Assembly: GCA_016713365.1 (NCBI GenBank)
Contig: JADJPG010000083.1
Location: 1-33,642 of the forward strand
DNA from: Verrucomicrobiota bacterium
Lineage (GTDB): Bacteria > Verrucomicrobiota > Verrucomicrobiia > Limisphaerales > JADJPG01
DNA length: 33,642 nucleotides
Direction of reading: 5' to 3'
Notes under the pieces: generated by a model
Seen by the model: the letters and a program-made list of their open reading frames with translations, nothing else
What the model was told of the DNA's origin: nothing
Databases searched by the model: none
Part shown: positions 16,648 through 24,685 of the stretch, piece by piece
Position numbering within the stretch: position 1 is the first letter of the stretch
How the letters are laid out: every line of letters starts with the position of its first letter
Position numbers and translations under genes: made by a program

Positions 16648-17451
16648 CTAAAGCTTAACCATTTCGCGTTTGCGGCCCGTGAATCGGCACCACTCGGTGT
16701 AGCCGGCGCTGCGCGCGAGCGCGATGGCCTCGGTAAAATTGGCGCCGACTTCGCCCGGCGCATGCGCATCCGAGGCAAACGTAATCGGCACACCGGCGGC
16801 GGCGGCCATACCGACCAGTTGCGGACTCGGGTAAATCTCTTTGCAGTCCTTGCGCAGGCCCGCCGTGTTCAACTCCATCGCCACGTCGTGCTTCTTCGCG
16901 GCTGAAATGAACTTCGCGAACAAGGGCGTGCAATCATCCTTCGGGTAGTAGCAGAATTTCTTGCAGAGGTCCGCGTGCGCGATGATTTCGAACAAGCCGG
17001 ACTCGACGGCCATCGTCAGGCGATCGAAGTACGCGGTCCACACCTCGAACGGATCGCGCTTCTTCCACTCGGAAATGCGCGTCGGGTTGTCGAGATCCCA
17101 CGAGTCGGAAACGTAATGAACTGCGCCAATCAGATAATCCCACGGATGTCGCGCCGCCAACTCACGAATCCACGCTTCCTGACCGGGAATGTAATCGACC
17201 TCCAACGCGAGCCTGATGATGAGGTTTGGATGGTCGCGCCGCGCCTGCTCCACTTTGGCGACGTAGGTATCGAGGTCCGCGCGAAACATGCGCCAGTCAT
17301 CCCAATCATCGCGCGACATGGGGTTGTGATCCGAGAAGCCGATTTCCGAAAAGCCCAGCCGCACGGCCTGCGCCGCCAGTTCGGTCGGCTCTCCGACCGC
17401 GTGCCGGCACAACGGAGTGTGCATGTGGTAATCAGCGGGTAACGAGGACAT
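16648..17451 (-). CDS. Histidinol-phosphatase, PHP family (HisK/HisJ type)
   Basis: PHP-domain hydrolase of 267 residues, the class that removes phosphate from L-histidinol phosphate in histidine synthesis. Metal-binding motifs run in family order: DYHMHTPLCRHA near the start, IGFSDHNPM, LALEVDYIPG, LIGAVHYVSDSWDLDNP, IIAHADLCKKF, MELNTAGLRK, and FASDAHAPGEVG. These cover the expected His, Asp and Glu ligands. The start MSSLPADYHMHT matches the family. No other his genes are nearby, so the role rests on family membership. Other PHP phosphoesterases are possible but less likely. Confidence 0.85.
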   Translation of the reverse strand: MSSLPADYHMHTPLCRHAVGEPTELAAQAVRLGFSEIGFSDHNPMSRDDWDDWRMFRADLDTYVAKVEQARRDHPNLIIRLALEVDYIPGQEAWIRELAARHPWDYLIGAVHYVSDSWDLDNPTRISEWKKRDPFEVWTAYFDRLTMAVESGLFEIIAHADLCKKFCYYPKDDCTPLFAKFISAAKKHDVAMELNTAGLRKDCKEIYPSPQLVGMAAAAGVPITFASDAHAPGEVGANFTEAIALARSAGYTEWCRFTGRKREMVKL

Positions 17452-17527
17452 GCGAATTAGACAGAAACTAGAGGACGAAACTCAGCGGCAGCAAGGGGAT
17501 TCCTGCCTGAACGATGGAGCAAGGAGG

Positions 17528-18139
17528 TCAGGAACGTGCCACTTTCGGCGGCTGCCAGACTTTCGGGTTGCTCGGCGGCACGAGATCATGCTCGCCGAAC
17601 TGCGGAACGGGAAATTCGCTCGGCGCATCGGCCACCAAATGGCGCGGACGATTCGGGCCGGTGAGCTTCTGCTCATCGATCTTCCGCTGGAGCGTCATAA
17701 AGGCATGAATCAACGCCTCGGGTCGCGGGGGACAGCCGGGAATATGGACATCGACAGGCAGAAACCGGTCGATGCCCTTGAGAACGTTGTAGCCTTGCTT
17801 GAAGGGTCCACCCGAAATCGCGCACGCGCCCATCGCGATGACATACTTGGGCTCGGGCATCTGGTTGTAGAGGCGGATGACCTGCGGTGCCATCTTCTTG
17901 GTCACCGTGCCGGCGACGATCATCAAGTCTGCCTGGCGCGGCGAGGGTCGAAAGACTTCTGCCCCGAAACGGGCGAGGTCGAACCGCGACATTGAAGAAG
18001 CGATCATTTCGATCGCGCAGCAGGCGAGACCGAATTGCAGCGGCCAGACGGAGTTCTTGCGACCCCAGTTGTAGAGATCTTCCAGCGTGGTGGTGAAGAC
18101 GCCTTGTTTGCTGAGTTCGCTGCGAAGTCCTTCGTCCAT
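17528..18139 (-). CDS. nuoB: NADH-quinone oxidoreductase subunit B
   Basis: Complex I subunit holding the terminal cluster N2. 203 residues from ATG 18139 (MDEGLRSELSKQG). The cluster cysteines are visible: Cys40-Cys41 in GLACCAIEM, Cys106 in GACAISGGPF, and Cys136 in PGCPPRPEAL. PSPRQADLMIVAGTVTKKM is the quinone-site region. The C-terminal 40 residues are Pro-rich and longer than the minimal family length. The frame is open further upstream, but that is nuoA in another frame. It lies 11 bases after nuoA. No nuoCD or further subunits follow; the next gene is the PHP phosphatase. Confidence 0.96.
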   Translation of the reverse strand: MDEGLRSELSKQGVFTTTLEDLYNWGRKNSVWPLQFGLACCAIEMIASSMSRFDLARFGAEVFRPSPRQADLMIVAGTVTKKMAPQVIRLYNQMPEPKYVIAMGACAISGGPFKQGYNVLKGIDRFLPVDVHIPGCPPRPEALIHAFMTLQRKIDEQKLTGPNRPRHLVADAPSEFPVPQFGEHDLVPPSNPKVWQPPKVARS

Positions 18140-18150
18140 GGGTGCTCCAG

Positions 18151-18522
18151 CTATTTCCAGGTCAACACACCTTTCATCCAAGCCCACGCGAGACCTTCGA
18201 CCAGAAGCAGCAGAAAGATCATGATGGCAACGAACGCTCCGACGGAAAGGCCAGTGAACGCGACGGCGAATGGGAGGAGGAAGATCGTCTCCACATCGAA
18301 GATGAGAAAGATAATCGCGTAGAGGTAATACTGCGATTTGAACTGAATCATCGCGTCGCCCTTGGACTCCAGACCGCACTCGTAAGTGGCGTTCTTCTGT
18401 TCACCGGGCTTCTGCGGCGAATACTTGGCAGCCCAGAGACGAGCGAGGAGGATCGGACCAAGCGGGAAAGCAACGGCAATGGCGAGAAAGACCGTGAGGA
18501 AGAGATATGGGCTTTGGTCCAT
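18151..18522 (-). CDS. nuoA: NADH-quinone oxidoreductase subunit A
   Basis: Small membrane subunit of complex I, 123 residues, three membrane helices (about residues 5-28, 64-86 and 95-117). The family motif YECGLESKGDAM precedes the second helix, and FKSQYYLYAIIFLIFDVETI is characteristic. I chose ATG 18522 (MDQSPYLFLTVFLA) over an in-frame start at 18579, because the shorter form has the usual N-terminus and sits one base after the stop of the preceding small gene (TGACATG arrangement). That layout suggests coupled translation. Confidence 0.94.
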   Translation of the reverse strand: MDQSPYLFLTVFLAIAVAFPLGPILLARLWAAKYSPQKPGEQKNATYECGLESKGDAMIQFKSQYYLYAIIFLIFDVETIFLLPFAVAFTGLSVGAFVAIMIFLLLLVEGLAWAWMKGVLTWK

Positions 18523-18523
18523 G

Positions 18524-18805
18524 TCAGCCTTGGCGCAGTTCTTGACGGTGCAGGCCGACGGAAGCCGCGATGTCATCAAACTCCTCGCGACTGACGGAGT
18601 CCATGGTTTTGCCCTTGGCGGAAAGCTTTTCGTTTATCTTGATGGCCTTTTCAGTCATCACCTCGTGCGTTTCCTGCGTGCCGCCGACGAGGGCAAAGTT
18701 CGGACCGGTGGTGACACGTTTGTGGCCGTCGGAATCCAGTCCCACCCCGAGAAGCAGCGCTTTCCCTTTGCGCCCAGGCTGTTTCTTGCCAGAAGACTTC
18801 GACAT
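18524..18805 (-). CDS. Small conserved-looking protein of unknown function upstream of nuoA
   Basis: A 93-residue soluble protein from ATG 18805. The first 17 residues are Lys/Gly/Ser-rich (MSKSSGKKQPGRKGK). A Gly-containing core follows (ALLLGVGLDSDGHKRVTTGP), then a helical C-terminal half with many charged residues (TEKAIKINEKLSAKGKT, SREEFDDIAASVGL). There is no signal peptide, membrane segment or Cys/His metal site. I do not recognise a named family. The coding character is good, and the one-base gap to nuoA makes it very likely a real, translated gene. An upstream ATG at 18835 would add ten residues. Confidence 0.75.
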   Translation of the reverse strand: MSKSSGKKQPGRKGKALLLGVGLDSDGHKRVTTGPNFALVGGTQETHEVMTEKAIKINEKLSAKGKTMDSVSREEFDDIAASVGLHRQELRQG

Positions 18806-18890
18806 GCGCGAAAGGCTACGGGGCGCCCGCTTCAAGTCAAGCCTGTGGGCCGAAGTCCCCGTCCAGATTTGCTTCCAATGGGAAAAAGAA

Positions 18891-18921
18891 AAAGGCCGGC
18901 GAATACAACGCGCCGGCCTTT
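18891..18921 (-). terminator. Rho-independent terminator of the RRM protein gene
   Basis: An 11-bp stem, AAAGGCCGGCG at 18891-18901 with CGCCGGCCTTT at 18911-18921. On the minus strand it is followed by TTTTCTTTTTCCC. It lies 20 bases past the RRM gene stop and separates that gene from the nuoA group downstream. Confidence 0.88.
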
Positions 18922-18940
18922 GAGAAACAATCGAAGTCGA

Positions 18941-19267
18941 TCAGTGACGAGGACCACGGTCCCCGCGATCGCCCCGGAATCCACCACCGCCACCACCACT
19001 GCGAGGCGGGCGGTCTTCACGCGGGCGGGCGATGTTCACAGTCAACGCGCGACCTTGGAATTCCTTGTTGTGGAACATTTCGACGGCCTTGTTGGCCTCC
19101 TCCGCGCTCGCCATCTCGACAAAGGCGAAACCGCGGGACTTGCCCGTGAACTTGTCCATCATGACGTTAACGGAGCTGACGACTCCGGCCTGGGAGAAGT
19201 GATCCTGCAGGTCGTTGTCCATCGTTTGGTAGGCGAGGTTTCCTACGAAGAGACGTGATTCATTCAT
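18941..19267 (-). CDS. RRM-type RNA-binding protein with Gly-rich tail
   Basis: A 108-residue protein with a single RNA recognition motif. RNP2 is RLFVGNLAY (residues 5-13) and RNP1 is KSRGFAFVEM (about 44-53), both with the aromatic residues that stack on RNA. The tail is Arg/Gly-rich (PREDRPPRSGGGGGGFRGD). It resembles the Rbp proteins of cyanobacteria and other bacteria, many of which respond to cold. ATG 19267 gives the classic start MNESRLFVGNL, and longer frames are not family-like. The 277 bases up to rpsO allow a long leader, as in cold-regulated genes, but I see no defined element there. Its own terminator follows. Confidence 0.93.
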   Translation of the reverse strand: MNESRLFVGNLAYQTMDNDLQDHFSQAGVVSSVNVMMDKFTGKSRGFAFVEMASAEEANKAVEMFHNKEFQGRALTVNIARPREDRPPRSGGGGGGFRGDRGDRGPRH

Positions 19268-19544
19268 AATCAGTACAGTTGGCCGCTCAAAAAACCGAGT
19301 GGGGAGTTGCTGCCCTGGCAGTAGCTCTGAATGTCTCTTAATGGTGGTTACCCGACATCTGTCTTTCTGACACCGACACCGCTGTTCTTTGCGCTGACTT
19401 CGGCGAAGCTGAAACATTTCTTTTTTTGCGTCAACAAGAGATTCCTCGGCCATCCGAGGCGACACCCGCAAAAATGGGGCTAAAAGAGCTTTACAGCTTC
19501 GCAGGCAATCCCCTAACCTCCCGCCCTTACAAATTAACTTAGAG

Positions 19545-19814
19545 ATGAGTACGACATTGGAAAGCAAAACAAAACTCGTGAAGGATTTTCGTCTCCACGA
19601 AAAGGACACTGGTTCTGCGGATGTTCAAATCGCCCTGCTGACGGAGCGGATCAACAAGCTCACCGCTCACTTGCAGACCAACAACAAAGATCACAGCTCC
19701 CGTCGCGGCCTGCTGATGATGGTCGGCCAGCGCCGTCGCTTGCTCGATTACCTGCACAGCACTGACACCGCCCGTCATTTGGCCGTGGTCAAGAAGCTGA
19801 AGCTTCGTCACTAA
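19545..19814 (+). CDS. rpsO: 30S ribosomal protein S15
   Basis: 89-residue protein of the small subunit platform that binds 16S rRNA early in assembly. Typical stretches are HEKDTGSADVQIALLTERIN, LTAHLQTNNKDHSSRRGLL and QRRRLLDYL. The start MSTTLESKTKLVKDF and the length match the family. The ribosome binding site is weak (TTAGAG just before ATG). It is followed by pnp after 283 bases holding two hairpins, the classic rpsO-pnp pair. Confidence 0.97.
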   Translation: MSTTLESKTKLVKDFRLHEKDTGSADVQIALLTERINKLTAHLQTNNKDHSSRRGLLMMVGQRRRLLDYLHSTDTARHLAVVKKLKLRH

Positions 19815-19823
19815 AGTCGCGGG

Positions 19824-19850
19824 CGTTCAGCCCGCCCCCGCGGGCTGACG
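19824..19850 (+). repeat. Hairpin 1 in the rpsO-pnp spacer
   Basis: CGTTCAGCCCGC pairs with GCGGGCTGACG around a CCCC loop: an 11-bp stem with one bulged base, starting 10 bases after rpsO. No T-run follows, so it looks like a message-end or processing structure rather than a simple terminator. Confidence 0.6.
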
Positions 19851-19919
19851 TGCTCGCGCCTTGTCTTCCTGAGCAACGGACAGCCAGGTGTGCGCCAAGC
19901 CCCAGATTAAAATTTGCCC

Positions 19920-19944
19920 GGGATCAAGCTCCCCGCTTGATCCC
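19920..19944 (+). repeat. Hairpin 2 in the rpsO-pnp spacer
   Basis: GGGATCAAGC and GCTTGATCCC form a perfect 10-bp stem around TCCCC, about 155 bases before the pnp start. In enterobacteria the pnp leader hairpin is cut by RNase III and used for autoregulation. The position here allows the same role, but that is inference. Confidence 0.6.
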
Positions 19945-20097
19945 AATTCCCCAGCCACGCCCGCGCGGACTGGTCTAGGAATCTCAACTCCCCGTCCGCG
20001 CAACAACTCCTCCCGCCGGATCCGGGTAATTTCATTCAGCACCTGCCCAACAGGTGTTCACTGAAGTTCCTCAGATGCCGGCGGGCACCAAACCATT

Positions 20098-22263
20098 ATG
20101 CCAGAAAAAATAACCGCCCAAGTCGGCGACAAACAGATCACCATTGAAACCGGCAAATTGGCCAAGCAGGCCGACGGCGCCGTAACCGTGCAACTCGGCG
20201 AAACCATCGTCATCGTGGCCGCCGTGGCCGCGACCAAGGCGAAGGAAGGTCAGGACTTCTTCCCGCTTACGGTCGATTACCGCGAAAAAGCTGCGGCAGC
20301 CGGCAAGTTCCCCGGTGGCTACTTCAAGCGCGAAGGCCGTCCGACGGAAAAGGAAATCCTCACCTGCCGCCTCACCGACCGCCCGATTCGTCCACTCTTT
20401 CCCAAGGGCTGGTACAACGAAGTTCAGGTTCAAACCGTCCTGCTCAGCGCCGACGGCGAAAACGATCCTGATATCCTCAGCATCATCGGCGCATCTGCAT
20501 CACTCACCGTCAGCGACATCCCGTGGGATGGTCCGCTCGGCGCCGTGCGCGTTGGTCGCGTCAATGGCAAGTTCGTCGCGAACCCGACTCACGCCGAACA
20601 GGCGGAGAGCGATCTTGATCTGGTCTATGTCGGTAACGACAAAGACGTGGTGATGTTCGACGGTTCGGCCAAGGAAATCACTGAAGCCGACTTCAACGCC
20701 GCCCTCGCCTTCGGTCAGGAATGCTGCCAGCCGATCATTGCCGCGCAAAAGCAACTCGCCGCCAAAGCCGGCAAGCCGAAGCGCCAGATCACGTTGAACG
20801 TTGTCCCGGAAGAAATCCTCAAGGAAGCCAAAGCCCTCGCCGGCGACCGCTTCGTTCCCGCGCTCCTGACTCCCGGCAAACTCGCCCGTGAATCGGCCTG
20901 CAAAGCGATTCAAGACGAAGTCGGCACCAAGCTCGTCGAGAAATTCGGCGCAGAAAAAGTGACGCCGTTCGTCGTGAAGGACGCGTTCTACTACATCCAG
21001 AAGGAAGCGGTCCGCAGCCTCATTCTGAACAACGGCAAGCGCCTCGACGGCCGTGGCTTTGACGCCATCCGCCCCATCTCCGGCGAAGTCGGCATGCTGC
21101 CCCGCGCACACGGATCGGCGATTTTCGTTCGCGGTGAAACCCAGGCGGTGACCCTCGTCACGCTCGGCACCGGCGAAGACGCGCAGGAATTCGACAGCTA
21201 CACGGGTGGCGAGAACGAAAAGAAGTTCATTCTCCACTATAACTTCCCGAACTTCTCCGTCGGCGAAACCGGACGCATCAGCGGCCCGGGTCGTCGCGAA
21301 ATCGGTCACGGCGCGCTCGCTGAACGTTCCATCGAGCCGATGCTTCCGCTCGACACTTATCCGTATGCGGTCCGCGTCACGAGCGAGATCATGGAATCGA
21401 ACGGTTCCACCTCCATGGCCTCCGTTTGCGGCGGCACGCTCGCCCTCATGGACGCCGGTGTCCCGATGATCCGCCCTGTGGCTGGCATCAGCGTCGGCAT
21501 CTGCACCGAAAAGGACGACACCGCCATCGGTCGCTACCAACTCCTCACCGACATCATCGGCTGGGAGGACGCCTACTGCGACATGGATTGCAAAATCGCC
21601 GGCACCGACAAGGGCATCACCGGCTTCCAACTCGACCTCAAGCTGAAGGGCCTTCCGCACAAGCTCATGGCTGAAGCGGTCGAGAAAGCCCGCGTTGCGC
21701 GCCTGTCCATCCTCAACGACATGGCGAAAGTCATTGCCGAACCGCGCAAGGAACTCAGCAAGTATGCTCCGCGCATCGTGCAGATTCGAATCAACCCCGA
21801 GAAGATCGGCGCGCTGATCGGGCCTGGCGGCAAGAACATCAAGCGCATCGTTGAAGAGTCCGGTTGCGAGATCAACATCGAGGACGACGGCACGGTGAAC
21901 GTTTACTCGGTCAGCGCCGAAGGCATGGAAGTGGCCCGCCGCGAAATCGAAGGCATGACGGCAGAAGCGGAGATCGGACGGATCTACCGTGGTCGCGTTG
22001 TGACCATCAAGGAATTCGGCTGCTTCGTGGAATTCCTCCCCGGCAAGGACGGCCTGTGCCACATCAGCGAGCTCGCAAACTTCCGCGTCAAGCAGACGGA
22101 AGACATCGTCAAGATGGGCGACGAAATCTGGGTCAAGTGCCTGGGTGTCGACGAAAAAGGCCGCGTCAAACTTTCCCGGAAGGCTGCGATGGCCGAGCGC
22201 GACAAGGAAGCCGGCGGCACGGAAGGCGCCGCGAAGGACGCTGAACCTGCTGGCAAGAACTAA
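20098..22263 (+). CDS. pnp: Polyribonucleotide nucleotidyltransferase (PNPase)
   Basis: Phosphorolytic 3'-5' exoribonuclease of RNA decay, 721 residues. Two RNase PH domains are present. The first spans about 1-225 and contains FPLTVDYREKAAAAGKFPGG. The second spans about 310-545, with GRGFDAIRPISGEVGMLPRA, EKKFILHYNFPNFSVGE and the active-site ESNGSTSMASVCGG and KGLPHKLMAEA. An all-alpha linker lies between them. The KH domain (GALIGPGGKNIKRIVEESGC, about 570-590) and S1 domain (YRGRVVTIKEFGCFVEFLPG, about 625-695) close the protein, with a charged tail after them. ATG 20098 gives the normal N-terminus. It probably forms an operon with rpsO and has a strong terminator behind it. Confidence 0.97.
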   Translation: MPEKITAQVGDKQITIETGKLAKQADGAVTVQLGETIVIVAAVAATKAKEGQDFFPLTVDYREKAAAAGKFPGGYFKREGRPTEKEILTCRLTDRPIRPLFPKGWYNEVQVQTVLLSADGENDPDILSIIGASASLTVSDIPWDGPLGAVRVGRVNGKFVANPTHAEQAESDLDLVYVGNDKDVVMFDGSAKEITEADFNAALAFGQECCQPIIAAQKQLAAKAGKPKRQITLNVVPEEILKEAKALAGDRFVPALLTPGKLARESACKAIQDEVGTKLVEKFGAEKVTPFVVKDAFYYIQKEAVRSLILNNGKRLDGRGFDAIRPISGEVGMLPRAHGSAIFVRGETQAVTLVTLGTGEDAQEFDSYTGGENEKKFILHYNFPNFSVGETGRISGPGRREIGHGALAERSIEPMLPLDTYPYAVRVTSEIMESNGSTSMASVCGGTLALMDAGVPMIRPVAGISVGICTEKDDTAIGRYQLLTDIIGWEDAYCDMDCKIAGTDKGITGFQLDLKLKGLPHKLMAEAVEKARVARLSILNDMAKVIAEPRKELSKYAPRIVQIRINPEKIGALIGPGGKNIKRIVEESGCEINIEDDGTVNVYSVSAEGMEVARREIEGMTAEAEIGRIYRGRVVTIKEFGCFVEFLPGKDGLCHISELANFRVKQTEDIVKMGDEIWVKCLGVDEKGRVKLSRKAAMAERDKEAGGTEGAAKDAEPAGKN

Positions 22264-22289
22264 GGCCGCACCCGTCCCTTAAACAATTC

Positions 22290-22327
22290 AAGCGGCCGTG
22301 CAGTTCACCCTGCCCGGCCGCTTTTTT
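22290..22327 (+). terminator. Rho-independent terminator after pnp
   Basis: AAGCGGCCG at 22290-22298 pairs with CGGCCGCTT at 22315-22323, with a smaller internal stem, followed by a run of six T (22322-22327). It lies 26 bases past the pnp stop. Confidence 0.9.
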
Positions 22328-22333
22328 CTGACC

Positions 22334-22591
22334 ATGAGAACTGCAACCCGCCTGACCGCCTTGTTCATCAGCCTCGTCACAGTTGCCTTATGGTTCTTCG
22401 GCGGTCCGAATCTCGGGACTACGAGAATCAACGAGGTTGTCCGCGCAGTGGACACCGCCGCGGGGAGCGAAACCGTCAGCCACGAGACTCGCTTCCTTCC
22501 TGGAATAGACTTCCTCGCCATTGGCTTGATCCTCGCCGCCATCGTCTGGGCATCGGGACGATTGATGCGACCTTCTCCTTCGGCGTCATAA
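22334..22591 (+). CDS. Small two-helix membrane protein, unknown function
   Basis: 85 residues from ATG 22334 with two hydrophobic segments, near residues 8-25 (LTALFISLVTVALWFFGG) and 58-76 (IDFLAIGLILAAIVWASG). The roughly 30-residue polar loop between them contains NLGTTRINEVVRAVD. A longer reading from a GTG at 22298 would start inside the pnp terminator and is unlikely. The gene ends six bases before apaG, so the two may be cotranscribed. I do not recognise a named family. Confidence 0.65.
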   Translation: MRTATRLTALFISLVTVALWFFGGPNLGTTRINEVVRAVDTAAGSETVSHETRFLPGIDFLAIGLILAAIVWASGRLMRPSPSAS

Positions 22592-22597
22592 TCTCTC

Positions 22598-22978
22598 ATG
22601 TCCGACCCAATTCAGGAACTGCCCGGGCTGACAGTCACCATTGATCAAGTCCTGCATCAGCCGGACGCGCAGACGCCACCCGACCGCCGGCATTGCTTCG
22701 CCTATTTCATCAGCATCCACAATCACAGTGATGCGACCGTGACGATCAAGGGACGTAAATGGGTAGTGCGTGACGACGACGGAAACACCATCGCGCTCGA
22801 AGGAGACGGCGTGGTCGGCCAGTTCCCCAAACTTCATCCAGGGGAAAAGTTCAGCTACAACAGCTACCACGTCTTCAACACCGACTCTGCCGTCGCCGAA
22901 GGAAGTTATCTGGGAATCACCGACGACGGCCGGCGAGTATTTACACGCATTCCGCGGTTTGAAATGCACGTTCCGTAA
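22598..22978 (+). CDS. apaG: ApaG-domain protein
   Basis: 126-residue protein made almost entirely of the ApaG (DUF525) beta-sandwich domain, also called Co2+/Mg2+ efflux protein ApaG. Typical parts are HCFAYFISIHNHSDATVTIK, GRKWVVRDDDGN, GVVGQFPKLHPGEKFSYNSY and MHVP at the end. The biochemical role is not settled; proposed links are pyrophosphate binding and diadenosine-tetraphosphate metabolism. ATG 22598 follows the small membrane-protein gene after six bases. It converges with infA, with 15 bases between the two stops. Confidence 0.92.
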   Translation: MSDPIQELPGLTVTIDQVLHQPDAQTPPDRRHCFAYFISIHNHSDATVTIKGRKWVVRDDDGNTIALEGDGVVGQFPKLHPGEKFSYNSYHVFNTDSAVAEGSYLGITDDGRRVFTRIPRFEMHVP

Positions 22979-22993
22979 AGCCCAAGGAAGTCA

Positions 22994-23212
22994 CTACGCG
23001 TGACGGAAAGTGATGCGGGCCTTGTTCAAATCGTAGGGAGTAATCTCCACTTCCACTTTGTCGCCGGGACAGATGCGGATGAAATTTTTCCTCATTTTCC
23101 CCGAGATGTGGGCCAGCACCTCATGCCCGTTGGCCAGCGCCACGCGAAACATCGTCCCCGGCAACACCTGGGTCACCGTGCCCTGTAATGCAATTGGTTC
23201 TTCTTTCGCCAC
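22994..23212 (-). CDS. infA: Translation initiation factor IF-1
   Basis: 72-residue S1/OB-fold protein that binds the ribosomal A site during initiation. The sequence AKEEPIALQGTVTQVLPGT followed by MFRVALANGHEVLAHISGK is unmistakable, and the C-terminus is PYDLNKARITFRHA. The start must be GTG at 23212, since the family begins (M)AKEEPI. The open frame continues to 23356, but the extra 48 residues have no counterpart. No clear Shine-Dalgarno sequence precedes the GTG. The gene is isolated from ribosomal protein operons. Confidence 0.95.
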   Translation of the reverse strand: MAKEEPIALQGTVTQVLPGTMFRVALANGHEVLAHISGKMRKNFIRICPGDKVEVEITPYDLNKARITFRHA

Positions 23213-23379
23213 GCGATGAACAATTTGGTGGACCAGCTGGAAGGGGGAATTTGCCAATGAGACCCATTCACAGGCAAGCCGACAACTTACAAGGCCTTGG
23301 ACGATGCTGATTTCACACGCCCAAATCAAGCGAGTTTTGGACGACGATTCGCCCACGGAACGCGCCCAGCCGCGCCAGA

Positions 23380-24543
23380 CTACGGCCCGCTGATTCCCAT
23401 GAAGAGAATCACCAAATCGATGATGAAAAGCAGGACGATCGTAACCTCAAGGATCAACATCCAGCGGTTGTTCTGGTCGTGTTTGAGAATCTCATACAAC
23501 TCATCCAGCGTCTTTAGCTTCTCTTCCACCGCGTGATGCCAGTCCGAGAGATGGAAACGCGCCGCAATGTTTTCGTAGAGGCGGGCGAGATGCCAGTCGC
23601 CGAAGAACTTCGTGATGTTCATCAACTCATCGCTGACCCGCGCCATGTCGATTCGAATCTCCCGCAGATCGCGCAACACATGGGCGCGCGTGCGAATGTT
23701 GCGACGATTGAGATCGCGGTAGGATCGTTCCAGCGAATCGTCGAGCAACCGATCGTAGGCTTCCAGCTCTGCCAGTTGGAGATTCGCCAGCTCCATCACA
23801 TAAAGCGTTTCATCGAAGTCCGCGCGGTCATCGATGATGAGCGCCGAGTCCCAATCGATCACCACCAAGTCGTTCTGGTAGTAACTAAGGTAACGTCCCG
23901 TTGCTTCATCCGCTTCCTGCTTGGAGAGGAGATTCACATCGGATTCCTGCGTCAGCAACGCCGCCACCTGACGCCGATTCGCCTGCAACCACTGCTCGGC
24001 GCCCAGCGGCTGCCCCTCGGCATTCGTCATCGGCGCATCGAGACAGAAGACGGTATACGCTTCCTCGTCGACCAGGTGAGGATTCGGCCGCACCGAGTAG
24101 GGCATCAACTCGCGATGAACCGCCTCCGCCAGCAATCGCACGTCGAGATTCAAGGACCCGGTGTCGAAGTGCAAATCGTGAAACGCCACCAAATCCTCAA
24201 GCCGTTCGACCGCGAACGGAATGCGAACCGTAATGCTCACCGCGCCTACCGGAAGCAGCTTCACGACGCGGTCCACGTTCACCGGACCGAACGGACCAAC
24301 GCGCTCCATCGCCGGCAGACGAATCATCTGCGGCTTGTAAAAGAAATGATGGCGAGGATGCCGACGACTGGAATCGAAGGCGAACGGCACCACCTTCTGG
24401 CCGAGCAACTCCGGCACCGGCTCGCGATTCAGGTCATACGCGACGTCGTAGGCGTAGATGTAAACGACCTCACCCGTATAGCGACGGCGCGAAACCGTCT
24501 GACCAGCGGGCTTCGTCTGTGGCGGTTGGAGGTTGGTTTCCAT
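23380..24543 (-). CDS. RMD1/DUF155-like membrane-anchored protein
   Basis: 387 residues, mostly soluble, with one strong membrane segment at the C-terminus (WMLILEVTIVLLFIIDLVIL). A long helical, charged region precedes it (about residues 250-345, LADLRE/DRLNR-like heptads, ending LDELYEILKHDQNNRW). This layout fits the RMD1/YagE (DUF155) family: N-terminal alpha/beta part, coiled-coil, and membrane anchor just before the end. Family members include yeast Rmd1 and mitochondrial RMND1, with no agreed bacterial role. The N-terminal part (YTGEVVYIYAYDVAYDLNRE) also fits. The assignment rests on overall pattern, so a related unnamed family is possible. It is separated from infA by 167 bases. Confidence 0.65.
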   Translation of the reverse strand: METNLQPPQTKPAGQTVSRRRYTGEVVYIYAYDVAYDLNREPVPELLGQKVVPFAFDSSRRHPRHHFFYKPQMIRLPAMERVGPFGPVNVDRVVKLLPVGAVSITVRIPFAVERLEDLVAFHDLHFDTGSLNLDVRLLAEAVHRELMPYSVRPNPHLVDEEAYTVFCLDAPMTNAEGQPLGAEQWLQANRRQVAALLTQESDVNLLSKQEADEATGRYLSYYQNDLVVIDWDSALIIDDRADFDETLYVMELANLQLAELEAYDRLLDDSLERSYRDLNRRNIRTRAHVLRDLREIRIDMARVSDELMNITKFFGDWHLARLYENIAARFHLSDWHHAVEEKLKTLDELYEILKHDQNNRWMLILEVTIVLLFIIDLVILFMGISGP

Positions 24544-24685
24544 ATCGGTATCCCAAGTTTATCCCTCCGGCTGCGGACTGTCTATGCGGCCCCTCCTTGC
24601 CACCAGCTCAAGCCCGTCGGTTCTGCAACCCCCTGTTTGCCAACCACCTAAATCGTTCGACTCCTAACCTGTAATCTCGACTCGC

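Noticed and set aside
20500..22062. 520-codon minus-strand open frame opposite pnp
   Set aside because: Fully antisense to PNPase and without recognisable motifs; a codon-bias shadow.
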